From contig BFEA01000006.1 of the NCBI GenBank assembly GCA_003427395.1, positions 2,308,631 to 2,345,932 on the forward strand: a DNA stretch of 37,302 bases. The letters run 5' to 3'. Both the position numbers and the translations under genes were made by a program. The stretch comes from Chara braunii. Lineage: Eukaryota; Streptophyta; Charophyceae; Charales; Characeae. The notes beneath the pieces are model-generated. The model had not been told where the DNA came from and did not search any database. It saw nothing but the letters and a program-made list of their open reading frames with translations. Shown piece after piece: positions 15,670 through 27,119 of the stretch (position 1 is its first letter; each line of letters opens with the position of its first letter).

Positions 15670-18350
15670 AATAAAATGGACTATAGAGCCAGTTTTTACT
15701 CCGAGCGGAGGACAGTTCTTAGGTACAAAGTTGTTGAAGCTAATTTGAATAATATATTTCTCCTTTGATGCGATGCCGACGCCAATCCCGCCGTGCGGGT
15801 TTTACCTGACTGAAGGCGGCTTGACTCACGGATCTGAGGTAGCTGAATCGAATTCGTGTGGTCAACAGTCGTCGTAAGCTTTCATGATGTTCTTCTTTTG
15901 GTTGACCGATAAACATGGTCGTACAGACTACACTTCCACTCAGGCTTCTTCAGTCTATATCATTAGGCCCTGTTCACTCCCCCCACTTTTCTCTTTTCCT
16001 TTTTGATACTACCATGGGGTTGCGTCCTCAACCAAACCTCAAACAAAATGACATGACTTGGCCCAACTTTGCTAGTTTGACCTCTGTTTGTTGTGCACTA
16101 GGACACCTTCAGACATTTCCCCGTCTTTTCCCCTGCTCTCAATCATATTTTGACCTTTCCGTTGTTAATCAACTGAGAGGGAAAAGGGGCGAGGCAGTTG
16201 AGTTGGTTGATTTGAATCCGAAACACTTCATCAATAGCTCGTCATTAAGTAGAAATCATAGTGTGATCAGTCAACAGTTCCTTTCTCACCTAGCGCCCGT
16301 AGTTTAGATTCCCGACAGGCTGTCCGTTGTCAGGGTCCTCAGCTTAACCAGTAGTTGGCCCCTGTTCGGTGAATGTCTGTCATTCTCGATACACAATTTA
16401 GGACCAATCTGTCGAACACGAGTGGTAACCCACCCTCTGTGCATTTACATGGGAACATCGTTATCGATGAGGTAAGCTTTGGTACTTTGGTCGTGACTAG
16501 CAACTGGTCTCATCAAAACGTCAATACAAGAGGCTTTGCTTCCACCCACTCATAGCTTCGAAAACTGCTTTGGTAAACTTCCAGACTGCTCGGATGTTGA
16601 GCGAGATGGTATTTCATGCAGCTATTCATGTACAGCCCGTATGGTTCACCTCGAGTTGTTGGCTTTTGTGCAGGCCAATGCCATTGGGATGGGGCTCACA
16701 AGGTTCTAGAGTACGACATCCCCCTCTGCACCCGGTGACTATGGCCCAAGTATCCTCCCCTGAGTATGGGAGCCCTAATCACAGGTGCTTAGGAGGCATT
16801 TCTGTTGTCCGACGGAAGAGGCCTAGCACCGCGCCTAGAGGTAGTGTTTGATTCCGTCTATCGGGTGTATGGAGCGGACCTGGGCTAAGAAACGGCTGTG
16901 AACTCTGAGCGTGCTCAAGGTAAGTTCGGTAAACCTGAGCACAAAAAAAATCCGCACTCAATATCGCGACTTTGAGAACCAACTCTGCCCATGCTCGGGG
17001 CAAAATGAGCTCTAGGTGTATCCTCCGCCGGTCCCACTCAAAGGTTCAGACGTAACACGACATGCAGTCATCGATAGTTTCGCCTGTTGCACGCGCTCTC
17101 CCAACGATGCGGTATCCAACAACCAAATCACGATCAATCCTGTTTCAAGTTGATCAAAAGAAGGGACATCGGTGCTTACCCCTTTCTTAATTCCCCTTTC
17201 TTTTTCTTTCCTTGTAGACGAATGCATCAATGACAACTATTGTTTTTGGCTTGGCGCATGTGAATGAGATTTGCTAGTCCCCATCAAGCAGCAGCTTCAC
17301 AAGGAGGTATGCAATTTTTCTCAAAACTGCTCTCTTTCGCCCATTCATGCATAGTCGAGAGGGGAAAACTGAGGGGATCTAGATTGTTTCTGGGGGCACC
17401 TCCCTTGAGAACCCTTACGTGAAAGCGAAATCACCTACTAATTAGATTGTCCAAACTCAACAGCAATTATCCTGCTCAAACCCGTTGTCAAGCCAATCGG
17501 TTACTAGTTAATACATCCACACGTTTTCACTTCACAGATAGCATAATTTCAAAAGGGGCGCGACAGAATTCACCTGTCGCTTGAGTGACCCGCTCGCAAA
17601 CACATTGCCTCAACAGGTCTTACAATATGAGGGTTAGCAAGGCAGCAAGTCGCGAAAGGGAGGAATAGCCAAATGCCTTATCTTGTTATTCGACTCTTCT
17701 CCCTCCTCGACAAAATCTTATTGATCTTTCCTCCCCAACCACTAGGTTCCTCAGGCAAGCTCAAATGACAGGTAGGTATATGTTCAAGCAAGCTCAACGA
17801 CCAAACGGAGGGACCGCACAATGTGAGTTTCAACTCGATTGTTGGTAAACTGCCAATCCAATGTTCAAAGAAACGCAATGATAGATTGCTCAACTGTCTT
17901 TTCCCACGAGACCAGCAATCCAAACGTTTTATTCACAACAGTCATTCGACATGACACGAGATTTTCCTTCTCTTAACCCATCATCGGCCTGGTTTTCTTT
18001 TGCTGCTGGTTAAGCTTTATCAAAAACCCATATAGCGGTCAGGCGCAGGAGCGATTCAAACTGAGTCAAATCACTTTGCGAGACCGATCACTCCTCCCTC
18101 TAAAGATCTACTTTGCCACCACCCATCGCCAGTATTCACTACGTGTCTCGTTTCTCCATCTTTGCTCAGCTAATCACTGATCCCAGTCATCCAATATAAC
18201 CACTATAGTCTTGCACTGAGCCCGCAATCTGGAGCTAACGAGAGAACGAGTCATCAAACAACAGGAGAAGAAGAGGAAGAGAGGAGGGGTTGAAAGCGAT
18301 ACTTGCCGCAGGCTCATGCGAGGGCTTCCTAGAGCTCAGATTCTATTAGA
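15670..18350. other. No confident feature
   Basis: Open frames of 60-130 codons occur (a 130-codon plus frame at 15915-16307 is the longest) but show no family motif. A strong polypyrimidine stretch ending TTGTAG (about 17190-17218) and a donor-like GATGAGGTAAGC (about 16466) hint at spliced transcription, not enough to build a gene. No repeats shared with the rest of the window were seen. Confidence 0.4.
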
Positions 18351-18586
18351 TTGAGTCCTCAGTTCCGGTATTACATTAATCACCCTCTTCTTCAGTCTGG
18401 AAAACCGCACGAGACAGCCAGATTACAGAGCGTTGCCAATGCTCAGCGCCGCGCGCTCAGCCTGATTGGTAAGTTGAGCTCAGATACCGCCCCAGGTTCA
18501 CATATGGCCTATATTGGTCGACCTCACAATCACTCACCTATTTTCCCCTACAGCTTGGCCAAGGCGAAGTCAACTAAAAGAAACAG
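18351..18586 (+). CDS. Candidate spliced exons with an 85-nt intron
   Basis: A frame open from 18351 reaches GATTG followed by GTAAGT (18469). An 85-nt stretch ends TTTTCCCCTACAG (18553). The frame then continues open through 33 bases to AAACAG followed by GTGAGG (18587). Donor, pyrimidine tract and acceptor all match consensus and the reading phase is kept. The protein (about 50 residues, Arg/Ala/Leu-rich near the junction) is not recognised, and neither the true start nor later exons can be placed. Confidence 0.3.
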
Positions 18587-18589
18587 GTG

Positions 18590-20160
18590 AGGTCAACAAG
18601 AAGAGCGCGTCCTTTCCCTCTCGTTTCGCAGTCAAGTTGGCGTCCCACGGTTCATATCCTTTTCGCATAACTTTGTCAACTCATCTGGTGGCTTCATAAG
18701 CGAACCAAAGCGTCACCAGCTTCGTGCTAAGACCTTCTTCCTCCCATCTGGTCCCCGTCCTAATTAGGAAATGAGGGAGACACAATGATTACTGCAGTAC
18801 TTCATGTGTGAGTGTGATGTTCAGACTATGACGCGAGCCAGGCAGGAGAAGATCAACCACACCTGTCGCGCCCTCATAGGTGACTTCCCCTCCTTCGCAA
18901 TCGATGCAAGCTCTCGCGTCGACGACAGGCGTCAGCCACTACTAGTCCCACACACTGTGTCCATCACAACGGACCTATCCTTGGCCACCACCGCCTGACA
19001 CGGCCTCCCCCGTCTCGATCTTGCAAAGCTCTTTACACGCACGTCTCCATTAAGTTGGCTTTCTTCGTGTACACTTCTTCAGTACGTATGCATTGGAGAG
19101 TTCTTTGACAGAGGTCGGGCTGATAGGCATATGCCGCAAGATCGGAGGGGAGGCTGAAGATGTCACCTTCCTCTCGACAACGCTCGTCTCCCCTCCTACT
19201 TCCCCCGCTGGCGCTGCTTTTTCTCTCTCTCGTAACTGTTCTTAGCGAGTTGACCCGTGTCCTCCTCTCCCTTTGCTTAGCGGCTCTGGTCTTTTCATCG
19301 TCGCGAGCGGGCCTCTGGGCCAGTTTCCACAGGTTTCGCGGGCGGGTGATCTTGCCGCCACTGGTCCAACCCATGCCAGGACTGGGTCTGGACTTCCCGA
19401 CCACTCTCCTTACTCTCTGCTTTCGTGTCGTGGTCCAGGTGTCGCTGCTCGCTCTCCGCCGTATCTGTCGACGTCTCTCCCTCCAAATATGAGACAATCA
19501 CTTTGATCTCATCCGTGACCCCGTCTCTTCGGCACCTCCTCTCCGCTCAATCTTTGGCTTCCGTGATGACCATCTACAGGACCTGGTCTGTCCTCATTTC
19601 CTCTTCCTTTCCCCCTTCTACGTTAACCTTCAGTTTAGCCTCCTGCCTATTGTAGCTATAGTCCAGTATAGCTGTCACTGTAGGCCCTTCACCTGACATT
19701 TGCTCCCACTTCCAAAGAAACTGGAGACACCTTGGCCTATAGCCATATAGCCCGTTGCTGCGCACCATGGTCGAGCCTTTCCCGAGCAGATCGCGCGCCG
19801 ATACCAGGCTGCCGGCTTCGAAATAGCTAAAACTAGATGTTCTGAGCGCGCACACGGACGAGTTTGCGCGCTCACTTCACCGCTCGGTTCCCTCTCCGAC
19901 TCACTCGTGCTCGCGTAACAAGACCACCTATGCCCAGTGGCAATTGACACATCCCCTTTTCCCTTTATAGGATCACTATCTATCGCGACCCCCGTGCTCT
20001 GAACGAGGGATCCAGACAACTTTTAAAGTTCAGTATTTTTGAATTTCAGAATTTAATAGAATAAAAGAAAACGAGCAAAGGAAAAGGGAGGAAAAACGAG
20101 TAGCACGACACCAACGGTCGTAATGCCAGCTTCCTTTTGTCAGCCACTAAACATTTTTTC
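18590..20160. other. No confident feature
   Basis: Overlapping 60-154-codon frames on both strands at 19033-19855 largely mirror each other in a GC-richer patch. None carries a motif I can name. No repeats noted. Confidence 0.4.
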
Positions 20161-20204
20161 CTCAAATGCGAAAGTGACCTGCAGACTAGACACGGCGGTC
20201 CCAT

Positions 20205-20425
20205 AACGGGATGCCGACGAACACCCTCCCCGCTTCAAAGGAAGACGTCGGACTACCCCTGATGGGTACCCGTGTTCGATGGTAAGGAGGGGCCCTATGA
20301 CCTCCCGCCTGGGGGTGATAGGCTTCCTACCGAAGCGGCCGCGGGTTACCCCTCATTTGGGGTCCCACCGCGCAGCGCTCCATCGAACGGGTCAGGCAAG
20401 GGGTAATAAGCGAAGGGTCGGGGCA
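20205..20425. other. GC-rich segment with nested stems and a possible pseudoknot
   Basis: Stem 1 is CCGACG (20214-20219) with CGTCGG (20246-20251). Its loop contains CCGCTTC (20230-20236), complementary to GAAGCGG at 20332-20338. Stem 2 is ACCCG plus TTCGATGG (20268-20282) with CCATCGAA plus CGGGT (20380-20392), 13 pairs with a 2-base bulge. Inside are GGAGG/CCTCC (20286-20305) and CGCGG-ACCCC (20340-20352) with GGGGT-CCGCG (20359-20372). It does not look like rRNA, RNase P, SRP or tRNA that I can recognise. Strand and function are unknown. Confidence 0.4.
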
Positions 20426-20639
20426 GTCTAGACCACTTGGCTGCGATCGGAGTTTTGAAATGAATCGTTAGCTTCCCACAAAATGACAGAAAAAGGAAAA
20501 TCGAATAAAAGGAACCAATAATAATAATGGTAATAATAACAACAAAATTAGGAAAGAAAGGGAATTACAACGTCGCTGCAGCTAGAAGTCACTAGATCAT
20601 CCCAAACTAAAGCGAATGTCTAGATCTGCAAGCAGGTCT

Positions 20640-21580
20640 ACTTCCTTTTGCTTCTTATTTCCCTTTTCTTTCGTTTTTCTTTAACTCTTTTTTGTTCGAC
20701 CGTGACAGTGAGCCCGTGCATCTTAACCCATAACCTAGCAAAAAGGCACCTGGCACGCATTAGAAAGGACGGCGCCGATCTCTCTACTTTCGCGTCCCTG
20801 GCCGAGCCCAGCGGCTACCGTGGCCACAGGCCGGTAGTGCACTGTTGTGCAGCAGGGCGCCGAGCCTGCGGGGACCGAAGGGAAGTCCAGCGGCGCACCC
20901 ATCCTTTTGACAGTGGCAGCACCAACTGGACCGGTCCCACAACGGGGGTTCGTGAAGTGGTTTGGCTCACAGCAGAAGGTATGTGAGCAGATACCTGGTA
21001 CGCAGGGAGGGCCGGAACACCGTGCCCTCCGACACCGGTTGCTTGGAAGGCCGAGCGGCTTGGAAGTCGGTGCCCAAGAGGCAACGAGGCCGCTATATCT
21101 CCAGGCCGGGCTAAGAGCCCAGCCTCATTGTCGGTCTACAAGTTTGGCTACACACTGGTTGGAGCACTGGCTTGAGCAGCGCTAGCAAGAGCAGCGCTGA
21201 TGGGGAAGGAGCAAGGACACGGAGGAGGAAGAAGACCCGGAGGAAGGGAGAGCGGTTGAGGTACTTACCTGGCTATGGTGGCAGCCATCTTCATCACCTT
21301 CGTGGGCGCTGCAACAGGAAGGTCCCCATGGGGGCAGAGCTACACCAAGAAGCTTCGGGGCAGAGTCAAGCATGGCGGCCTGAGCTAGAGCACCCATAGT
21401 TGCTTTGCGTTGTCCTTTGGACATCAGGGCAAGGCCCGAGTAGTGCGCCATAACCTCGGCCTATGAGAATGAAGAGTGAGGGAGGCGGCCATGGCTATGG
21501 TGGACCTCAAGTGATACCTGCATTAGAAGAGGGATTCAGACATTGATTCTGGTTCGGCCATTCAACATTGTACTATTATT
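20640..21580 (+). mobile_element. LTR-like sequence, divergent
   Basis: The segment around 21170-21320 resembles the central part of LTR type A: GCAGCGCT, a purine-rich GAGGAGGAAGAAG tract, then TACTTACCTGG(C)TATGG and CATCTTCA. Boundaries, target duplication and primer site were not found, so it may be an old or partial solo LTR. The 60-112-codon frames here are not recognised. Confidence 0.3.
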
Positions 21581-21690
21581 TCTTGTGTGAATAAGAGAGG
21601 AGTAAAGGACGAGGAGAGTGTTTGGCGAAGAAGAAGAGTTTTATCATTTGTCTATGCAGGTGTACATCATCTTCTCTTCTTCTTCTTACC

Positions 21691-22021
21691 CTACGTAGCA
21701 CCGTGTTCGCGTTCAGAGGGGAACGTGAGCATGTTCGCCCGAATGCGAACAAGCGCCCAAAGGGCCAAAACCCTCCGAGCGCAAACATAAACAATAAAAA
21801 AATAAAAAGTTCTCAGAAAAATCTGAAAAAAATATATATGTTATGTAAAATAACAATACAAGGAACTTTTGCCTTGGAGTCGTGTTCAAATTCGTAGCCA
21901 ATCATGAGTGAAAAATCAAAAATCGAATAACAGTTTGTCACAACCCCTCGTTTGTTGTCCTCTTCTCTCTCTCTGCCAACGGTTTACCGGGCAGTTCTGT
22001 TTGTGATGATATATTGTGACG

Positions 22022-22053
<32 letters not shown>

Positions 22054-22459
22054 AGTCGGTGAAACTACGACGAAACAGTTTGTCACAGCCCCTCATTTGT
22101 TGTCCTCTTCTCCCTCTCTGCCTACGGTTTACCGGGCAGTTATATTCGACGATATATATATATATACGATTTTACCGGGCAGTTCTGTTTGTGACGATAT
22201 ATATATATATATATGACGATATATAGGGTTCAGCCTCCTGATGAGTCGGTGAAACTCCGACGAAACAGTTTGTCACAGCCCCTCGTTTGTTGTCCTCTTC
22301 TCCCTCTCTGCCTACGGTTTACCGGGCAGTTCTATTTGACGATATATATATATATATATATTTTTTTTACGAAAATAAATTATGTTTGCCCGAACATGTT
22401 TGTGCGAACATGTTCGCACGAACGTGAAGGGGCGCGAACACGTTCGCTGTGCTACGCAG
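21691..22459 (+). mobile_element. hAT-like MITE, GTTCGCG family, loaded with hammerhead repeats
   Basis: Termini are CTACGTAGCACCGTGTTCG and CGTTCGCTGTGCTACGCAG, imperfect inverted repeats. TTCTTAC (21683-21689 and 22460-22466) flanks them, at least 7 bp of an 8-bp hAT-type duplication. Subterminal repeats are GCGAACACGTTCGC and CGAACATGTTCG types. The left interior resembles family 1 interiors, so the two families share a body but differ at their ends. Hammerhead retroposons and TA runs occupy 21931-22365. Confidence 0.75.
21931..22365 (+). ncRNA. Cluster of hammerhead-derived retroposons (copies l-o)
   Basis: Copies lie at about 21931-22015 (starts AACAGTTTG), 22049-22155 (TGATGAGTCGG, stem II one mismatch, GAAAC intact), 22170-22200 (3' end only) and 22216-22345. 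The last has GGGTTCAGCCTC-CTGATGAG-TCGGTGAAACTCCGA-CGAAACAG: the full core and perfect stem II, but stem III's 5' strand and part of stem I are lost at a TA run. All end GACGATATATA(TA)n. Confidence 0.75.
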
Positions 22460-22469
22460 TTCTTACGCT

Positions 22470-24080
22470 CTCTCTCCTCTCAAGTTCATTCATTTCTTTT
22501 GCAATTGGACGACATTATACTATCTGATGAATCAGTACTTAAAAATTGGCCAGGATCATAACACCTGCGTTAATTACCGGTCCCGTTTTTTGGGACGTGG
22601 TATGCAAACATAACGTCAGACCCCACTGAGGCTAGGCAAATGTAGTGTTGGGGGGGGGCTTATGACGTGAGTGAAATACCACTATGTTTATGAGGTTGCG
22701 TCGGGGCTCTGCCCCTGCCTTTGGATCCAAAGTGCATGCCCTCGTGGCCTGTTTGATCTGAGTGAAAGGCATTAGTAGGCGGATGAGATATGAGTGATGA
22801 GAACCCTTGGTGGTTCTACCATTTGCTAGCTATGATCTACCGAGAGAGGTTTAGGTGTGAGCATGCCCACTCGTATCCGAAAGGTGGTAAGCTATGCCTG
22901 AGTAGAACACGTAAGAGGGAACTCTGGTAGAGGCCGCTACGATATTGTGCAAACCGTTCGTCCGACCTGAGTATAGGGGCAAAAGACTATCAAACCGTCC
23001 AGTAGTTGGTTCCTTCGGAAGTTTTCCTTAGGATAGTTGGAGTTGTCAAGCAACGCTACCACGCGAATAGTTGGGTCGTGTGCCGCGAAAGGGGAAGTCG
23101 ATGTGAATGGGTAAACGGAGAAGAAGGAAAGTGGAAAGATAACGAAGGCGAGAAAGAGAGGGAGGAAATGGCAGTGAAGAAAACCGTTCGCATTGTTTCT
23201 ACGTGGAATCAAATGATCCAAGTGTCTGAGTCGGAGTTCTCGGCCATTACGATTGCGATGGCGGGGCTAGTTTCCGCGTTAGTGTAGCAGTTAGTTTGAT
23301 ATCAGCGTTAGGAGTTGTGCAGCTGCTATGACGGAGCATTAAAAAGGGTGACTCGGAAAGATCGGAACGAGACAGAGAGGGGGGGGGGAATAACTCACCT
23401 CCTTCGAACGGCGGAGGCAGCGACAAGGGATTTCGACGAGGCGGATGAATCTCCCGACTTCCTAGCGGAAGATTCATTCTCGTTTTCCTCACTTGATGAA
23501 GGATGCAGGCGCGCACTCCAAGTCGTCATTGTGATTTCGGGCTGTTGGATATGTGAGTGGTCTCCATTTCGGTGCTATATCCTAGCAGTCTTCCTTCTCA
23601 TCGGTGGCGCTTGTATCTGGTCGTGTTCCAGTGTGAAGTTTATCTTCCTGTAGCAGTAAGGCAGATGGCGACGCGCGGAGGAGATGGTGTAGTTGTAGTG
23701 TATTTCTCCTTGATCTGGTGGGTAATTGTTTCTCGGTTTTTAGAATGCATCTTCGCTCGTTTTAGGGGAAGATTCATTCCCACTTCTGCACAATGGACCA
23801 GTAGTAAAGCGTGGCCGGTGCCACCCAGTTCGTCGACAGGGCCGCCCTCTCTATCTCTTTGTCGTGGCCATATCTCTCGTCACCATGTGGTCGTCGTTCT
23901 CATTGCAAGTGATTGCGCGGTGCTGGCTCGTGTTTTGATTGTGTGGCCTCCTTTTTCGTGTCGATCGCCTCTAGTCAAGTGCCAAGGCATTCTTCAGAAT
24001 CATGATATTCGGGGTCGCTTTCCCCACGTCAGTGTATCTCCCCATGTTTTAGTGATGGGCACATTTTAGTTCATGCATGA
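22470..24080. other. No confident feature
   Basis: Frames at 23006-23287 (93 codons), 23315-23653 (112 codons with a hydrophobic C-terminal segment) and 23557-24069 (170 codons) lack recognisable motifs. The segment around 23370-23400 has a purine-rich tract followed by AACTCACCT, similar to the LTR boxes described elsewhere, so part may be decayed LTR. Confidence 0.4.
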
Positions 24081-24990
24081 CCCTCTATGTTTGGGCAGTG
24101 CGTGAGTGATTGCGGGAACAAGGAGTAAGAGTAGTGAAAAACAGGATGTGTGCGTGGGCTAGTGAGTTAGAGACAGAGGGGTTGAACAAGAGGGGTAATA
24201 CGTACCTAATTCTGGTGGTGGTCTGCATGGTCAGCATCTACATATATTTTGGTCGGTGTTGCTACGGGAAGAATGCAGTTCAGTGACGAAGCTATCGGTG
24301 TTGTCATATACGGTTATTTCGGATGGCTATTATGCGGAGTTACTGAGCGTGCATTATTGGGCTTTTACTGAGCTTGTTGTTGCGTAGCCTTGCGTTGTTG
24401 TTACTTTGCACTGCACTTTGCACTGCACTTTGCTATGCACTTTCCTGCACACGGTTGTAGTGCGCGCATGCGGGTTGCTGCGCTTCTAAACTAAGCTCAG
24501 GTGTGGTCTACTCAAACGTTGCACTTGTAGACTGCAACGACATTTTGGTCGGAGAAACGACATTGCGGCTGAGAGTGTGATCGATTTTCTACAAAGGAAA
24601 CAACATTGTGACTTGGAGGTTCGTCAGAGTGTCGTTTGTTCTGCGCGTGGCTAGTGTTTTGCCAATTTATCACGTATTTGGCTACCATTGTGGGACCCTC
24701 ATGCGTATCGAAGAGTTCAAGGCCCTCTTACACGAGTCAGAGTGCACCTCCCTTGTATCTAAGTGACTCATTGCTTCTCTTTCTGCCTTTTTTATTCTCA
24801 ATCTAGTCTATTGGTTTCAAGAGGAAGGCGACAGGCGGGATGAGAAACCCGTAATCCACACCAAGGCCTTCGTGTGAGTTTTGCCCCACCGACTGTGGGT
24901 GCTTTGTCGGAACCCAGGTGAGGTTCTGGAGGCAGAGAACTATTAGATATATGTCCTTGCCTTGTGCGAGCTCGCTATGCCCCTACCACT
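24080..24990 (+). mobile_element. LTR-like or unassigned sequence
   Basis: GAACAAGAGGGGTAATACGT then ACCTAATTCTGGTGGTGG and CATCTAC resembles the purine tract plus ACCTGG region of LTR type A. The plus frame across it (TYLILVVVCMVSIYIYF, then stop) is hydrophobic, but I cannot assign it. There is a CACTGCACTTTG short repeat at about 24410-24440. No LTR termini were located. Confidence 0.25.
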
Positions 24991-24991
24991 A

Positions 24992-25495
24992 CATCTCTCT
25001 AGTTTGCCTGAGAGATATGCATGCGTCCCACTATGACTCTTGTTTCTTTTCACAACTTAATTAAACCACTTGAAAGGAATGTATGTGTGAATCTTAATCT
25101 TGTTCTGTGACTGAGATGAGACTAAGGGATGAACTGGGGAAAGGTGAGGGGAAGGTGGTATTGCATGCACTTGAGCGGGTCAATCACAGGTTGGGCATTG
25201 TTTCTAAGCAGAATGGCTCCGTGCCATGTTTTCTTGTCTGTTTTCTCTAGTTTGCCTGAGGGATATGCATGTGTTCCCCTATGACTCTTGTTTATTTTCA
25301 CAACTTAATTAAATCAGCTGAAAGGAATGTATGCGTGAATCTCAATCTTGTTTTGTGATTGAGATCAGACTAAGGGATGAACTGGGGAAAGGTGGGCGGA
25401 AGGTGGTATTGCATGCCGCTTGAGCGGGTCAATCAAACTTTGGGCATTGTTTCTAAGCAGAATGGCTTAGTGCTATGTTTTCTTGTCTGTTTTCT
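24992..25495 (+). repeat. Tandem duplication, period 248 nt
   Basis: Two copies (about 24996-25243 and 25244-25491) share TAGTTTGCCTGAG(A/G)GATATGC, CACAACTTAATTAAA, GGATGAACTGGGGAAAGGTG and GAGCGGGTCAATCA. Each ends with one unit of the GCATTGTTTCTAAGCAG hairpin series. The copies differ at scattered sites, so the duplication is not recent. Confidence 0.9.
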
Positions 25496-26184
25496 AAAGG
25501 ATCAGGCATTGTTTTTAAGCAGAATGACCTAGTTGCTATGTTTATTTTTAGGGGCTTACGTAACTGGCTTTCGAGGCCAAGCATTGTTTCTAAGCAGAAT
25601 GACTTAGTCTTTGTTTTCGTGGTTTTTGACTGAAGTTGGGCGGAATGGTCCAACTTTATGTTTTTGCGTGACTTTGAGATAGGTTGAACATTGTTTCTAA
25701 GCAGAATGACTTTGTCTTTTGTTTTATTTCGATAAAGGATTTTGATGAAAGGCGAAGCATTGTTTGTAAGTAGAATGGTTTAGCTTGAAGCCACACACAC
25801 AAGTGCAAACTGAGTGTACATTGGAAATACTTCATGTATATTTGCATATGAACAGGCAGCTGGACATTGTTTCTCAGCAGAATGGTTCAACTTACGCCAT
25901 ATCACTAAGAAAAAAAGCGAAGTCATGAGTATAATTGGAAGTAAACAGGGCAAGTCGGATATTGTTTCTAAGCAGAATGGTTCAGTCTCCTGCCCATATC
26001 ATAAAACAAGTTAAAGAATTACTTAAATATTGGATATATTAACAGTTCAGGGTGACTAGGCATAGTTTCTAAGCAGAATGGTCTAGTCACATGCCCAAGG
26101 AAGAGAGAAGTAGTTGTGCAACTTGTCCATGTATAACTTAAGGTATGCTAGGCATTGTTTCTAAGCAGCATGGTGCGGCATGCC
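25195..26184 (+). repeat. Series of about eleven hairpins with constant loop and varying stems
   Basis: A 22-nt core, GCATTGTTTCTAAGCAGAATGG with few changes, occurs at 25195, 25444, 25506, 25581, 25688, 25757, 25864, 25959, 26060 and 26152. A loop-shortened form lies at 25633-25656. In several copies the flanks pair and the pairing sequence differs: GTGACTAG/CTAGTCAC (26052-26059, 26083-26090), GGTATGC/GCATGCC (26142-26148, 26178-26184), AAGTTGG/CCAACTT (25633-25639, 25650-25656), GGGCA/TGCCC (25948-25952, 25991-25995) and AAGC/GCTT (25755-25758, 25783-25786). Spacing is irregular (about 60-110 nt after the first two). It is not a CRISPR array. Function unknown. Confidence 0.75.
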
Positions 26185-26419
26185 ATATGTAAGATGGGTA
26201 AAGGGTTAATCATATGGAGGACTAATGAACTATTTTATGTGGAAGCAACTTGGGATTTTTTGTTCCTACTTTGGTTGTTTGTGGTGCTTGGCTATGAGAT
26301 TAGCTTTGAGTTTAGTTTGAGCTATCTTCTGGTAGGTGGTTGCTTTAGATGTTCGCCATGCGCTGGATCTATAGGAGTTGGTTCAAATTATTGCACTTTC
26401 CGAGTTAAGTTTACTTCTT

Positions 26420-27115
26420 GTATTTAACTTTGTATAAATTTTGGGAAGACACTTTCGCTAAGGGAAGTGATGCCAATGTTTTTGCAAAACCAAGGAGTTA
26501 TATAAATTTTGCCTTCACATAATTTAACTTTTATTTGATTTTCATAGTTGACTTAGTCAAAATCTGAGAAGCCTACTTTTATAGGGGAGGTGTTGCCCAA
26601 AGTTTTGCTAAACCAGGGGATTGGACAAAATTTGGCTTTGTGACGTCGGAATTATTTTTAGACTTTATAAAGTTTATATTTAGCTTTGTACAAATTTTGG
26701 AAAGACACTTTTTCTATGAGAAATGCTATTGAAAATTCTACAAATCTAAAGAGTTCGTTAAATTTTGTCTTCGCAGTGTTCAAGTTTTATCTTTGAATTT
26801 ATATATGACTTAGTATAAATTTGGGAAGTCAACTTCTCAAAAGGAGATGTTGCCCAAATTTTTACTAATTCAGAGAGTTAGACAAAATTTGACTTTATTA
26901 AGTCGAAGTTTATTTTTGGATTTCACATCCAGCTAAGGATAAATTTTGAAAGAGGCACTTTCTTTAGAGGGAGTGTTGTCAAAATTTTCTTAATTTCAAG
27001 TTGTTGGATTATATTTTGATAGGAAAAACTTTGGCAATTCATCCTGTATAGGGGAGATGCTGTCAAAATTTCCCCTAATCTTCAAATACCAATTTAGAGT
27101 TAAATTTATATCTAG
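26420..27115 (+). repeat. Degenerate tandem array, unit about 124 nt
   Basis: Six or so units share a TATAAATTTTGGGAAGACACTTT-like start, GGGGAGATGTTGCCCAAA, an AA(C/T)CAGAGAGTTAGACAA block, an AAATTTGACTTT block and TGACTTAG. Starts are near 26432, 26555, 26681, 26807, 26929 and 27017; the last units are shorter. The array follows the hairpin series and is AT-rich. No coding. Confidence 0.75.
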
Positions 27116-27119
27116 TCTT

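Noticed and set aside
24140-24285. Envelope-like transmembrane tail (TYLILVVVCMVSIYIYF, then stop)
   Set aside because: The hydrophobic frame is not kept in the related LTR segments at 1480, 21262 and 30736, so it is probably a chance reading of the LTR box region.
25195-26184. Possible CRISPR array
   Set aside because: The repeat spacing is irregular, flanks are complementary rather than unrelated spacers, the setting is eukaryotic and no cas gene is present.
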